The position numbers and the translations under genes are program-made. Shown piece after piece: positions 24,300-31,872 of a stretch of 43,485 nt of DNA; within the stretch, counting starts at the first letter, position 1; each line of letters opens with the position of its first letter. Where the stretch lies: positions 1 to 43,485 of the forward strand of contig WRIL01000016.1 in the NCBI GenBank assembly GCA_009782775.1. The letters are read 5' to 3'. The notes beneath the pieces were generated by a model that had not been told where the DNA came from, made no database searches, and worked only from the letters and a program-made list of their open reading frames with translations. The DNA is from Desulfovibrionaceae bacterium. GTDB lineage: Bacteria; Desulfobacterota; Desulfovibrionia; Desulfovibrionales; Desulfovibrionaceae.

Positions 24300-25154
24300 A
24301 TGTTGGCCTATCCGCGGATCGATCCGGTTATCTTCACCTTGGGGCCTTTGGCCGTACGCTGGTATGGCCTGGCCTACCTTGCGGCCTTTGCCACGGCCTG
24401 GTTTTTGGGCGCACGCCGAGCCGACCGCCGGGACAGCCCTTTCAGCCGCGAACAATTTCAGGAAATTCTGGCCCTGGGTATGCTGGGAGCGGTCCTGGGC
24501 GCACGCCTGGGCTATGTTCTCTTCTACAAACCGATGGAATACCTAACTAACCCATCGGAAATCCTCGCCCTCTGGCACGGGGGCATGTCTTTCCACGGCG
24601 GACTTCTTGGGGCGATTTGCGCCGTCTGGTGGCTCTGCCGCAAATTCCGGGTGGATTTGCTGCGCGCTCTGGATTTTTTCGCCCCCCTGACCCCGCCCGG
24701 CCTTTTTTTCGGGAGACTGGGCAATTTCATCAATGCCGAACTCTGGGGACGGCCCACGGATGCGCCCTGGGGCATGATCTTTCCCGGGGGCGGCCCTTTG
24801 CCACGCCATCCTTCGCAGCTCTACGAGGCCGGACTGGAAGGACTGCTCCTCTTCATCATCCTGTGGCGCTTTTCCAGCCGCGAGAGGGCACGTGGGAGCG
24901 CCTCCGGCCTCTTCGCCCTGCTCTACGGCTCCTTCCGCCTGCTGGTGGAGGCCTTCCGTGAGCCTGACCGGCATCTGGGCTTTATACTGGGCGACTTCGT
25001 CACCATGGGCATGCTGCTCAGCCTGCCCATGATCCTCGCGGGCCTGCTGCTCCTGCGGCTTCCCCGCAAGGAGGCCGCTCCAGGCGCGCAAACTCGCCTC
25101 ACCGGCCGGCAGCCCGGCCGGAAGGCCGGGACGGCCCGTGGCAAACGCGGATAG
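24300..25154 (+). CDS. lgt: Prolipoprotein diacylglyceryl transferase Lgt
   Basis: Inner-membrane enzyme that transfers diacylglyceryl from phosphatidylglycerol to the lipobox cysteine of prolipoproteins. 284 aa, about seven membrane segments. The conserved core is readable: HGGMSFHGGLLGAI, GRLGNFINAELWGRPTDAPWG and PRHPSQLYEAGLEG. The C-terminal 30 residues are a basic tail rich in Gly and Arg. The start has only a weak ribosome binding site. It overlaps lptD by 17 bp, joining lipoprotein maturation and LPS assembly genes. Confidence 0.94.
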   Translation: MLAYPRIDPVIFTLGPLAVRWYGLAYLAAFATAWFLGARRADRRDSPFSREQFQEILALGMLGAVLGARLGYVLFYKPMEYLTNPSEILALWHGGMSFHGGLLGAICAVWWLCRKFRVDLLRALDFFAPLTPPGLFFGRLGNFINAELWGRPTDAPWGMIFPGGGPLPRHPSQLYEAGLEGLLLFIILWRFSSRERARGSASGLFALLYGSFRLLVEAFREPDRHLGFILGDFVTMGMLLSLPMILAGLLLLRLPRKEAAPGAQTRLTGRQPGRKAGTARGKRG

Positions 25155-27444
25155 AAGACGGCTTGTCCTACTGCCGATCCTGCTGCTCTGCGCCGCCCTG
25201 GAAGGACAGGCCAAGGCTGAAAATTCCCTGCGCCTCTTACGGGAAAACACGCAACAACAGGGCTGGACCCTCCGGGCGGATCGGGTATCCAGTCTGGCCG
25301 AAGGAACCGTGCTGGAGGCCGAAGGCCGGGTGGAGCTGCGCCTGGGTGAAGATCTGATTCAGGCGGATTTTGCCCGTTATTTCACCCGGACCAACTGGGC
25401 CTACCTCTCCGGACAGGTACGGCTTTTTCTGGGAGAAGACCGGCTGGAGGCGCGGGAAGCCGAGTTCGATTTGCACGGGCAAACCGGCTGGCTTACGGAC
25501 GGCCGTATCTTCATTACTCAAAGCCACAGCTATTTCCAGGGTGAACATATCACCAAGCATCGCGGGAACATCTACAGCTTCCACAGGATCAAATACAGCG
25601 TCTGCGACGGTCCGGTTCCGGCCTGGTCTTTTGAAGCCAATGACGGAGTGCTGGAGATAGACGGCTATGCCCGGCTCCGGGGAGTGAACTTCCAGGTGGC
25701 GGATATGCCGGTGCTTTATTCCCCCTACCTGCTGGTTCCGGCCAAAACCGAACGCCAGACAGGCTTTCTGATGCCGGATTACCTGAACAGCAGCCGCAAC
25801 GGCTTGACCCTGACCCTGCCTTTTTTCCTGGCCGTGGACTCCAGTCGGGATCTGACCGTTTACGAAAGCTATATGAGCCGCCGCGGGCTGATGCATGGAC
25901 TGGTTTACCGCTCCAAGGCCTCGGAAGACGAATACCTCTGGCTGGGCCTTGATTATTTGCATGACCGCGAGATCATCCAAGCGGACGCGAATGACCGCCG
26001 TTACGGCGGCGACGGGCTTATTCGCACGAACCGTGAACGCTGGTGGCTGCGCGGCATGTATGAAGAGCGCCTGCCGGATCATCCCCAGTGGCATCTCAGG
26101 GCCGACCTGGATTATGTTTCAGATCAATATTTTTTGCGCGACTTCCAAAATAACCCAACCAGTTTCCAACGTAACAACAAATCGCTGTTCAGCGCCTTTT
26201 CCCGTGAACTGAAGGCAGAAGACAAAGACCGGGTCAGCGGCCTGCTACTTTTCAGGAATTGGGAACGGCTGGGCATGTATCTTTCCGGGGTCTACACCCA
26301 GGACCCCAGGCTGGGGAACAGCGACCCGGCTCTGGGCCATACTCCGGCACCGGTCCGGAGTCAGGACCCCACCGTGCAGCAACTCCCGGCCCTGGACTTT
26401 TATCTGTATCAAGGAAGGCTCTGGTCCGGCCTGCCCCTAGAGTTGCAAGCTCAGGGCCAGGGAGCATATTTCTACCGCCGAGCCGGAGAGAGTGGCACGC
26501 GTATGGATTTGAGCCCCAGGCTGCTCTTGCCCTTATCTTCCCCTTATGGCTCTTTCTACATGGCCGGACGTCTGCGGAGCACCTGGTATGAAACGGAAGA
26601 CCGCGCCCTGAACGCGGAGCACGACGACAAGCTGCGCCTGCTGCCGGATTTTGAAACCCAGGCATCCACGGAATTCGCCAGGGTTTACCAATTGTCCGGA
26701 GAGGACTCCCCCGGCGAAAATGCCTGGCTGGGCATGCGGCACAGCATCCTGCCAAGTCTGGCTTACCGCTACACGCCCTACCGGGCTCAGAGCCGATACC
26801 CCTCCTACACGGACTATGACCGACTGGACCCCATAAATGAAGTGGTTGTTTCCCTGGATAACCTCATCACCCTCAAACGGGCGGCAGCCAAGGGAGGCTT
26901 TGCCTACCAAGATCTGCTCCGCCTGCGCCTGGAGCAGGGCTATGACCTGCGGGAGGCCTCCCGCGACGAGGATCTGCTCGACTACCCTCGACGGCCCTGG
27001 AAAGACCTGTTGCTTGAACTCGTCCTTTATTCGCCCGGAGGGATGTTCAGCCTGCACAGCGCCAATTATTACAATCCGGCGGAACGGTACTTCACCAGAC
27101 AAACCCACGGGCTGACCCTGCAAGAGAGGGAACAGTGGCAGCTTTCCGCCAGCCTGAACCGTTATAAGCCCGTAAAGGATCATAACCCGTTGCGCCGGCG
27201 TGACTACAACCTCAGCACGGCCACGCTCCACGGCAGTCTCCGCCTAGGAGAATCCTGGGCCGCCGCGGCTTACCACGACTGGCCCCTGGAAGGTACAGGC
27301 CGGACCCAGGGCCGGAAAGAGAGCGGGCTAAGCCTTACCTATCTGCACCAATGCTTTGAATTGGGCGGCGAATTTATCCGCTCGGAAAACGAGACCTCTT
27401 TCAGGCTCATGTTCAGCCTGTACAGACTGGGAGGTCTGCCATGA
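25138..27444 (+). CDS. lptD: LPS-assembly protein LptD
   Basis: Outer-membrane beta-barrel (768 aa) that inserts lipopolysaccharide in the outer leaflet with LptE. A signal peptide (LVLLPILLLCAALEGQAKA) is followed by an OstA-type domain (residues about 30-175, for example TNWAYLSGQVRLFLGEDRLE) and a long barrel domain. The stretch RGVNFQVADMPVLYSPYLLV and KTERQTGFLMPDYLNSSRNG mark the OstA/LptD junction. GTG start at 25138 within the end of lgt. No cysteine pairs like those of E. coli LptD are obvious, as in many deltaproteobacterial homologues. Confidence 0.92.
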   Translation: MANADRRRLVLLPILLLCAALEGQAKAENSLRLLRENTQQQGWTLRADRVSSLAEGTVLEAEGRVELRLGEDLIQADFARYFTRTNWAYLSGQVRLFLGEDRLEAREAEFDLHGQTGWLTDGRIFITQSHSYFQGEHITKHRGNIYSFHRIKYSVCDGPVPAWSFEANDGVLEIDGYARLRGVNFQVADMPVLYSPYLLVPAKTERQTGFLMPDYLNSSRNGLTLTLPFFLAVDSSRDLTVYESYMSRRGLMHGLVYRSKASEDEYLWLGLDYLHDREIIQADANDRRYGGDGLIRTNRERWWLRGMYEERLPDHPQWHLRADLDYVSDQYFLRDFQNNPTSFQRNNKSLFSAFSRELKAEDKDRVSGLLLFRNWERLGMYLSGVYTQDPRLGNSDPALGHTPAPVRSQDPTVQQLPALDFYLYQGRLWSGLPLELQAQGQGAYFYRRAGESGTRMDLSPRLLLPLSSPYGSFYMAGRLRSTWYETEDRALNAEHDDKLRLLPDFETQASTEFARVYQLSGEDSPGENAWLGMRHSILPSLAYRYTPYRAQSRYPSYTDYDRLDPINEVVVSLDNLITLKRAAAKGGFAYQDLLRLRLEQGYDLREASRDEDLLDYPRRPWKDLLLELVLYSPGGMFSLHSANYYNPAERYFTRQTHGLTLQEREQWQLSASLNRYKPVKDHNPLRRRDYNLSTATLHGSLRLGESWAAAAYHDWPLEGTGRTQGRKESGLSLTYLHQCFELGGEFIRSENETSFRLMFSLYRLGGLP

Positions 27445-27471
27445 ATACCAGCAACCTCAAAGGAACCAGCC

Positions 27472-28314
27472 ATGCAGATTACCCTGCCTGACCCCAAAAG
27501 CCCCCTGGCCGTTCTCCGGGACTTCGGACTCTCCCTGCGCTGTCCGGAACTGCGCCTCGGACAGAGCCTCTTTCTTCTGCCTGAAAAAAACCCTTCGGCA
27601 CCCCAGCCCCAAGCGCTGATCCCCAAGCCGCTTTTTCTGCCCGGCCTAGCCGGCAACCCCCTGGCCGCGGGCATGCTCCTGCTGGATGGAGATCGCCCCT
27701 TGTTCAGCGTGGACCTGCGCCTGGAAATGCCGGTGGCCGGCCAGGAGCCGGCCCTTCCCTGCATCCGTCTCTCCGCCCTAGCCGCCCTGAAGCCCGGGGA
27801 ATACCACCTGACCGCCATGCGTCCGGGACCGGCCCTGGCCTGGATCACTGTCTCGGACAAAGGTTCTCTGGGCGAGCGCCGGGATGAAAGCGGCCCGGCG
27901 ATCCATGAAACCATCCGCAAGGCTATGCCCTTGCGTTGCGCCAGCGGCTATCTGGTCCCGGATGAAATCTTCCGCCTGCGCGCTTTGGCCGCCGATCTGG
28001 CCCTAGTCCAAGGTTACGACCTGGTTATAATCAGCGGCGGCACCGGCCTGGCCCCCCGCGACCAAACCCCGGAAGCCCTGCTCCCCCTGCTGGAAAGACG
28101 CTTGCCCGGTTTTGAGCAGGCCATGATCCAGGCCTCCCTGCGGAAAACCCCGCACGGCGCCATATCCCGCGCTATTTGCGGAACCATTGGACAAAGCCTG
28201 CTCCTGACCTTGCCCGGTAGCCCCAAGGCCGTGCGCGAAAATCTAGAAACCGTGCTGCCGGCCTTGAGCCACGCCCTGGGCAAACTCCAGGGCAACCAGG
28301 AAGATTGCGGGTGA
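27472..28314 (+). CDS. MogA/MoaB-family molybdopterin protein with N-terminal extra domain
   Basis: Residues about 120-275 form a MoaB/MogA-type molybdopterin-binding domain: ITVSDKGSLGERRDESGPAI, VIISGGTGLAPRDQTPEAL and LTLPGSPKAVRENLETVLP. MogA adenylylates molybdopterin before metal insertion. The first 120 residues (from MQITLPDPKSPLAVLRDFGL) are an additional domain with no family that I recognise; it may be a MOSC-like or substrate-specific module. AAAGGA lies before the ATG, 27 bp after lptD. Molybdenum or tungsten enzymes are common in sulfate reducers, which fits the organism type. Confidence 0.87.
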   Translation: MQITLPDPKSPLAVLRDFGLSLRCPELRLGQSLFLLPEKNPSAPQPQALIPKPLFLPGLAGNPLAAGMLLLDGDRPLFSVDLRLEMPVAGQEPALPCIRLSALAALKPGEYHLTAMRPGPALAWITVSDKGSLGERRDESGPAIHETIRKAMPLRCASGYLVPDEIFRLRALAADLALVQGYDLVIISGGTGLAPRDQTPEALLPLLERRLPGFEQAMIQASLRKTPHGAISRAICGTIGQSLLLTLPGSPKAVRENLETVLPALSHALGKLQGNQEDCG

Positions 28315-28342
28315 AAGCAATATCGCCCTAAAGGAGATCTTT

Positions 28343-29173
28343 ATGGAAAACCTGCGCCCGCCAGTGGTGGCCGGCAAATTCTATCCCGCCAATCCCGTGG
28401 AACTGCGGGAAACAGTCCAGGCCTGCATGAAACCGACGGAAGAGCCCACAGAGGCTCTGGCCTGCATGTTGCCCCATGCCGGCTACATCTTTTCCGGGGC
28501 CGTGGCCGGGCTGACCCTGGGGCAGGTCCGCCCGCCCGCCGCCGCGCTGCTCATCGGCCCCAACCACAGCGGACGGGGGCCGGAACTATCCCTCTGGCCC
28601 GACGGCGTCTGGCGCACCCCCCTGGGTGACGTGCCGGTTGATGCGGACGGGACGCAAAGCCTGCTGCGAAAAGAACCATTATTCCAGGCCGATTGCCAGG
28701 CCCACCGCCTGGAACATTCCCTGGAGGTGCTCCTTCCCTTTTTGCAGTTGCTCCGGCCGGATCTGAAGATCCTGGCCCTGTGCGTGCGTTCGCATAATCT
28801 GGCGACCCTGGACCGGGCCGGGCAGGCCATCGCGAGTTTCGTACAGGAACGCCGGGAAGAAGGAGAGGCTCCGCTCCTGATCACCAGCACGGACATGAGC
28901 CACTACCTGCCCCACGACCAGGGGCGGAAACTGGACGCCCTGGCCCTGGAGCAGGTGGAAAAACTGAACCCCCAGAGTCTCTTCCAAGTCTGCGTCGACA
29001 ATAAAATCAGCATGTGCGGCTTTACGGCCATGACCATGATGCTCTTCGCCTGCCGCAGTCTGGGCGCTTCCAGTTGCCGGATTACCGCCCACACCAATTC
29101 GGGAATCACCGGCCGCGCCTACGGCGCGGGCCTGAACAGCGTGGTGGGATACGCCGGGGCGATTATCCGCTAA
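28343..29173 (+). CDS. amrB: MEMO1-family (AmmeMemoRadiSam system protein B) protein
   Basis: 276-aa member of the class III extradiol-dioxygenase-like fold. Metal-binding type histidines are visible in LPHAGYIFSG, LIGPNHSGRG, HRLEHSLEVLLPFLQ and TSTDMSHYLPHDQGRKLDALAL. AAAGGAG precedes the ATG. In bacteria the AmrB gene is often near an AmmeMemoRadiSam radical-SAM gene and AMMECR1, none of which is in this window, so it appears as a single gene here. Function unknown. Confidence 0.88.
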   Translation: MENLRPPVVAGKFYPANPVELRETVQACMKPTEEPTEALACMLPHAGYIFSGAVAGLTLGQVRPPAAALLIGPNHSGRGPELSLWPDGVWRTPLGDVPVDADGTQSLLRKEPLFQADCQAHRLEHSLEVLLPFLQLLRPDLKILALCVRSHNLATLDRAGQAIASFVQERREEGEAPLLITSTDMSHYLPHDQGRKLDALALEQVEKLNPQSLFQVCVDNKISMCGFTAMTMMLFACRSLGASSCRITAHTNSGITGRAYGAGLNSVVGYAGAIIR

Positions 29174-29289
29174 TTTTTCGTGCGCAAAAAACGCCGGACC
29201 CAGCAGCGCCCTTGCCCTTAAGTTCGCGCCTCTTTATCCGAAGAGAAAGGAGAAGGAACAGCTCCCTCTTTTTACGCGGATAAAACAAT

Positions 29290-30108
29290 ATGCCCAACTT
29301 CCTGACGGACTACTCACTAAACCTATTGCGCGGGCAGATGCTGGAGCAACTGACCCTGGGCGGAATTTCCGGCGGCATGAGTCTGCTGGGTTTTACCCTA
29401 GGACAGCCGGCCAGACGCAGCGGCCGGGAGATGATGAACGACGCCCTCACCGGCCTGATGCGTAGCGACGCGGCCATGCTGCGCCAGGGGGCTAAAAACC
29501 TGGATCAAGGCAAGGCCTTGCTGGAGACGGGCATTGCCGCCCTGGAGAGCATGCAGGCCCAAGTGGAGCGTATGCGCGATATTGTGGGGCAATTCCGAGC
29601 AGGCGAAGGCACAGCGGATCTGGGGGCAGAGTACGCCAACCTGAACCGGAACCTGAACGAAACCCTCGGCGGGACCTCATTCAACGGCCTGAAGCTCTTT
29701 GACGGATCCGGCTGGGATGAAGATGAACGGGTGCAAACGGACGGAAACGTGGGACGGCTGGAACTGCAGGCTGGACAAAGCCAACACGGGTTGACCCTTT
29801 ATGATTTGAGTGAGCATAAAGACATCGGCTATAACAAAATCACGAACCCAGACAATCCCAGCCAGACTGAACTCGCGGACCAAGACGCTGAACTCGCGGG
29901 CTTTGCCCAAAGACTGGCCGGAATCCAGGAAAGTTACCAGGCCAGATCCGGCCTGCTCGCCTCCGAAGGCGCGGCTTTGGAGCGCCAGGCCGATATCCTG
30001 CAAGAAGCCACCAGACGGGCTGGCTCCCAGGATCAGCAGACCATGCGCCAGATCCTCATGGAACTCCTCCTGCGGGAACAGGGGGGCCTAGCCGACGCCC
30101 AAGCCTGA
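29290..30108 (+). CDS. Flagellin-like coiled-coil protein (272 aa)
   Basis: The middle contains the flagellin-type sequence GGTSFNGLKLFDGSGWDEDE, and the regions around it (residues about 55-125 and 185-265) are long alpha-helices as in the D1/D0 rod of flagellins. However the classic N-terminal (MxINxN...) and C-terminal (...) flagellin ends are absent, and the N-terminus is instead MPNFLTDYSLNLLRGQMLEQ. It could be a specialised flagellin, a flagellin-like hook-associated or secreted coiled-coil protein. No ribosome binding site is close; GGAGAAGG lies 40 bp upstream, near a small hairpin. Not part of a visible flagellar operon. Confidence 0.6.
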   Translation: MPNFLTDYSLNLLRGQMLEQLTLGGISGGMSLLGFTLGQPARRSGREMMNDALTGLMRSDAAMLRQGAKNLDQGKALLETGIAALESMQAQVERMRDIVGQFRAGEGTADLGAEYANLNRNLNETLGGTSFNGLKLFDGSGWDEDERVQTDGNVGRLELQAGQSQHGLTLYDLSEHKDIGYNKITNPDNPSQTELADQDAELAGFAQRLAGIQESYQARSGLLASEGAALERQADILQEATRRAGSQDQQTMRQILMELLLREQGGLADAQA

Positions 30109-30155
30109 AAAACGCATAAAATACCCCGGCGCGGCCACATGGCCGTACCGATATG

Positions 30156-30590
30156 TCAGCGAACCCAGTCGCTGATCTTGTAAAGAAGCTCATGCCCGCC
30201 CTGACGGATTGCAAGATCCGCTCCTTCAAGACAAAGTTCTGCGCCCTCGGAAAGCATCCGCGTCAGCAGGCTTTCCAGTTCGTTGAGATCCGGGTCCGCG
30301 CAAAACATCTTTGTAGAGGCCAGTTGCTCCACGGTCAGCAGGTTGCCGGCAAGGCGTCCCTGGCCCGTGAAGCGGTTGCAGACAACGCCGGACACACGCA
30401 GACCCTCGTTAAACTCTATGGCTGGAATACGCTCCTTGGCGCTGAAATTTTTGCCATCGGACGAAACAAGCACAAACCGATGATGCAGGAGATCTTCCTG
30501 GGTAATCACATAGTCCACGCCGGGATTTTTCCAGCAGGCCACCGTCAAGGCCAACAACGCCGCACAGAACACAACTATATATTTTTTCAT
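30156..30590 (-). CDS. META-domain (HslJ-like) lipoprotein, 144 aa
   Basis: Starts MKKYIVVFCAALLALTVACW: a lipoprotein signal peptide with the lipobox LTVAC. The mature part fits a META/HslJ domain: FVLVSSDGKNFSAKERIPAI, then FNEGLRVSGVVCNRFTGQGR, then LASTKMFCADPDLNELE. Such proteins are outer-membrane or periplasmic and linked with stress such as novobiocin sensitivity in E. coli HslJ. I chose ATG 30590 over the one two codons earlier because TAGG lies at a better distance. It is convergent with the flagellin-like gene. Confidence 0.82.
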   Translation of the reverse strand: MKKYIVVFCAALLALTVACWKNPGVDYVITQEDLLHHRFVLVSSDGKNFSAKERIPAIEFNEGLRVSGVVCNRFTGQGRLAGNLLTVEQLASTKMFCADPDLNELESLLTRMLSEGAELCLEGADLAIRQGGHELLYKISDWVR

Positions 30591-30612
30591 GAACATTGCC
30601 TACGTAAGTCTA

Positions 30613-30822
30613 TTACGAATAGTGGAAGCGGTACGACGCGATGAGCAAGGTGTCGCCAACGATTTTGTAAACTAACCTATGCTCGCTACTGCTCCAGCGC
30701 GACCAGTAACCTTATAGGCTGTGCTTTGCCGCGTAATAATCACCGATTCGTACCCATCGCACACAGAGGACATTATTTGGGCGAGATCTCGCCGCGCCTG
30801 GGTATATTGTTATAGCTTACAT
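30613..30822 (-). pseudogene. Decayed, internally deleted yefM-yoeB toxin-antitoxin operon
   Basis: On the minus strand an AAGGAG ribosome binding site at 30829-30834 precedes ATG (30822-30820), immediately followed by a stop (TAA in the second codon). With one extra base a little later, the frame reads YTQARRDLAQIMSSVCDGYE then SVIITRQS, a YefM-type antitoxin. It then switches within about 15 bases to GYWSRWSSSEHRLVYKIVGD TLLIASYRFHYS, the C-terminus of a YoeB/Txe toxin, ending at TAA 30615-30613. So the end of the antitoxin and most of the toxin are deleted, with a nonsense codon and a frameshift besides. Two ATGTAC boxes upstream (30842-30860) resemble YefM operator half sites. Confidence 0.75.
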
Positions 30823-30870
30823 GCCCGTCTCCTTGGCTATCGTACATAACAATAGTACATGTGCTGATTT

Positions 30871-30896
30871 TTGCCCCTGACTGACGCTAGGGGCAA
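30871..30896. repeat. 8-bp perfect hairpin upstream of the yefM relic
   Basis: TTGCCCCT (30871-30878) and AGGGGCAA (30889-30896) with a ten-base loop. No T-run follows on either strand, so not a simple terminator. Confidence 0.55.
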
Positions 30897-31090
30897 CAAG
30901 GTGGCGAGATTATTATAACCAGTCACGACCGCATAACTCCCTGGACTAGGTGAGCCATGAAGAGTACTATGAACAACATCAACCCTATAACCCGGCGGGA
31001 ACCACTAACTAAACTTGGTATACAAAATGGGGCAGGGTCACATTTCATTACCGTTTTAGTCTGAGCGAAGCGAAAGGAGCAAGCATAATA

Positions 31091-31762
31091 GTGGACATTA
31101 TCAAGACAATCAAAGAACGGAAAAGCATCCGAGGTTATCTACCGAAACCGGTACCTGTTGAAATCGTGCGAGAGATTTTGGACATCTCCCGTAGGGCGCC
31201 GTCAGCGCTCAACACGCAGCCATGGGAAATCACCGCCGTAGCGGGGGAGGCGCTGGAAAAAATACGGCAGGAAAACGTCAAACTGCTCGGGGCGCAAGCG
31301 CCTGCGGAAGAGCACTCAGATTATCCGGCTTTTTACAAGCCGCGCTCCCGCGAGTTGGGCATCGAACTCTTCAGGCTGATGAGAATTCAGCGGGAGGATC
31401 AAGAGGCAAGAACTCAGTGGGTTCAACGTGGATTTCGCTTTTTCGACGCCCCTGTGGGAATTGTGATCTCCGTGGATAAATCGCTGCTTGAAGGTGGCGC
31501 GTGGGCGACCTGGGCGATTTACGATTGTGGAGCCCTGGCGCAAACAATTTGCCTTGTAGCAATGGAATACGGTCTTGGAACATGCATTGAAGCGGCCGCC
31601 GTAGCTTATCGGGATGTAATCAGAAAGCACACGGGAATCTCTAAGGACAAGGAAGTTGTCATTGGGATTTCCTTGGGGTATCCAGACCCGAATTTCCCGG
31701 CCAATGCCAACTACAGCAAAAGGGTTCCCTTTGACGAAGTTGTTTCTCTGCGGGGTTTTTGA
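31091..31762 (+). CDS. Nitroreductase-family FMN oxidoreductase (223 aa)
   Basis: NAD(P)H-dependent flavoprotein that reduces nitro compounds, quinones or related substrates; the physiological substrate is not predictable. FMN-binding motifs: KERKSIRGYLPKPVP near residues 8-22 (R-S-x-R), SRRAPSALNTQPWEI (APSxxNxQPW), and CGALAQTICLVAMEYGLGTC with the G-L-G-T/S-C-x-x-G like region. Residues 60-115 are an insertion compared with short nitroreductases. GTG start; AGGAG lies 11-12 bases upstream. Lower GC than the core genes; next to degraded mobile DNA. Confidence 0.88.
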   Translation: MDIIKTIKERKSIRGYLPKPVPVEIVREILDISRRAPSALNTQPWEITAVAGEALEKIRQENVKLLGAQAPAEEHSDYPAFYKPRSRELGIELFRLMRIQREDQEARTQWVQRGFRFFDAPVGIVISVDKSLLEGGAWATWAIYDCGALAQTICLVAMEYGLGTCIEAAAVAYRDVIRKHTGISKDKEVVIGISLGYPDPNFPANANYSKRVPFDEVVSLRGF

Positions 31763-31804
31763 TGTCTTGGGGTAGCCAAACAAAATCCTTCTTATCCTAA
31801 TAAT

Positions 31805-31835
31805 ATGTTGATTTTTCGTCAGAGCACATCAACAT
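31805..31835. repeat. Hairpin between convergent genes
   Basis: ATGTTGAT (31805-31812) and ATCAACAT (31828-31835), a perfect 8-bp stem with 15-base loop, in the gap between the nitroreductase and the diguanylate cyclase. Could be a bidirectional transcription end. Confidence 0.45.
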
Positions 31836-31872
31836 GCAGCCAGGGCTGAAGGGGGGAAAGCGGAGACAACTG

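Noticed and set aside
24543-25250. Minus-strand open frame across lgt/lptD
   Set aside because: Shadow frame; both plus-strand genes have clear motifs.
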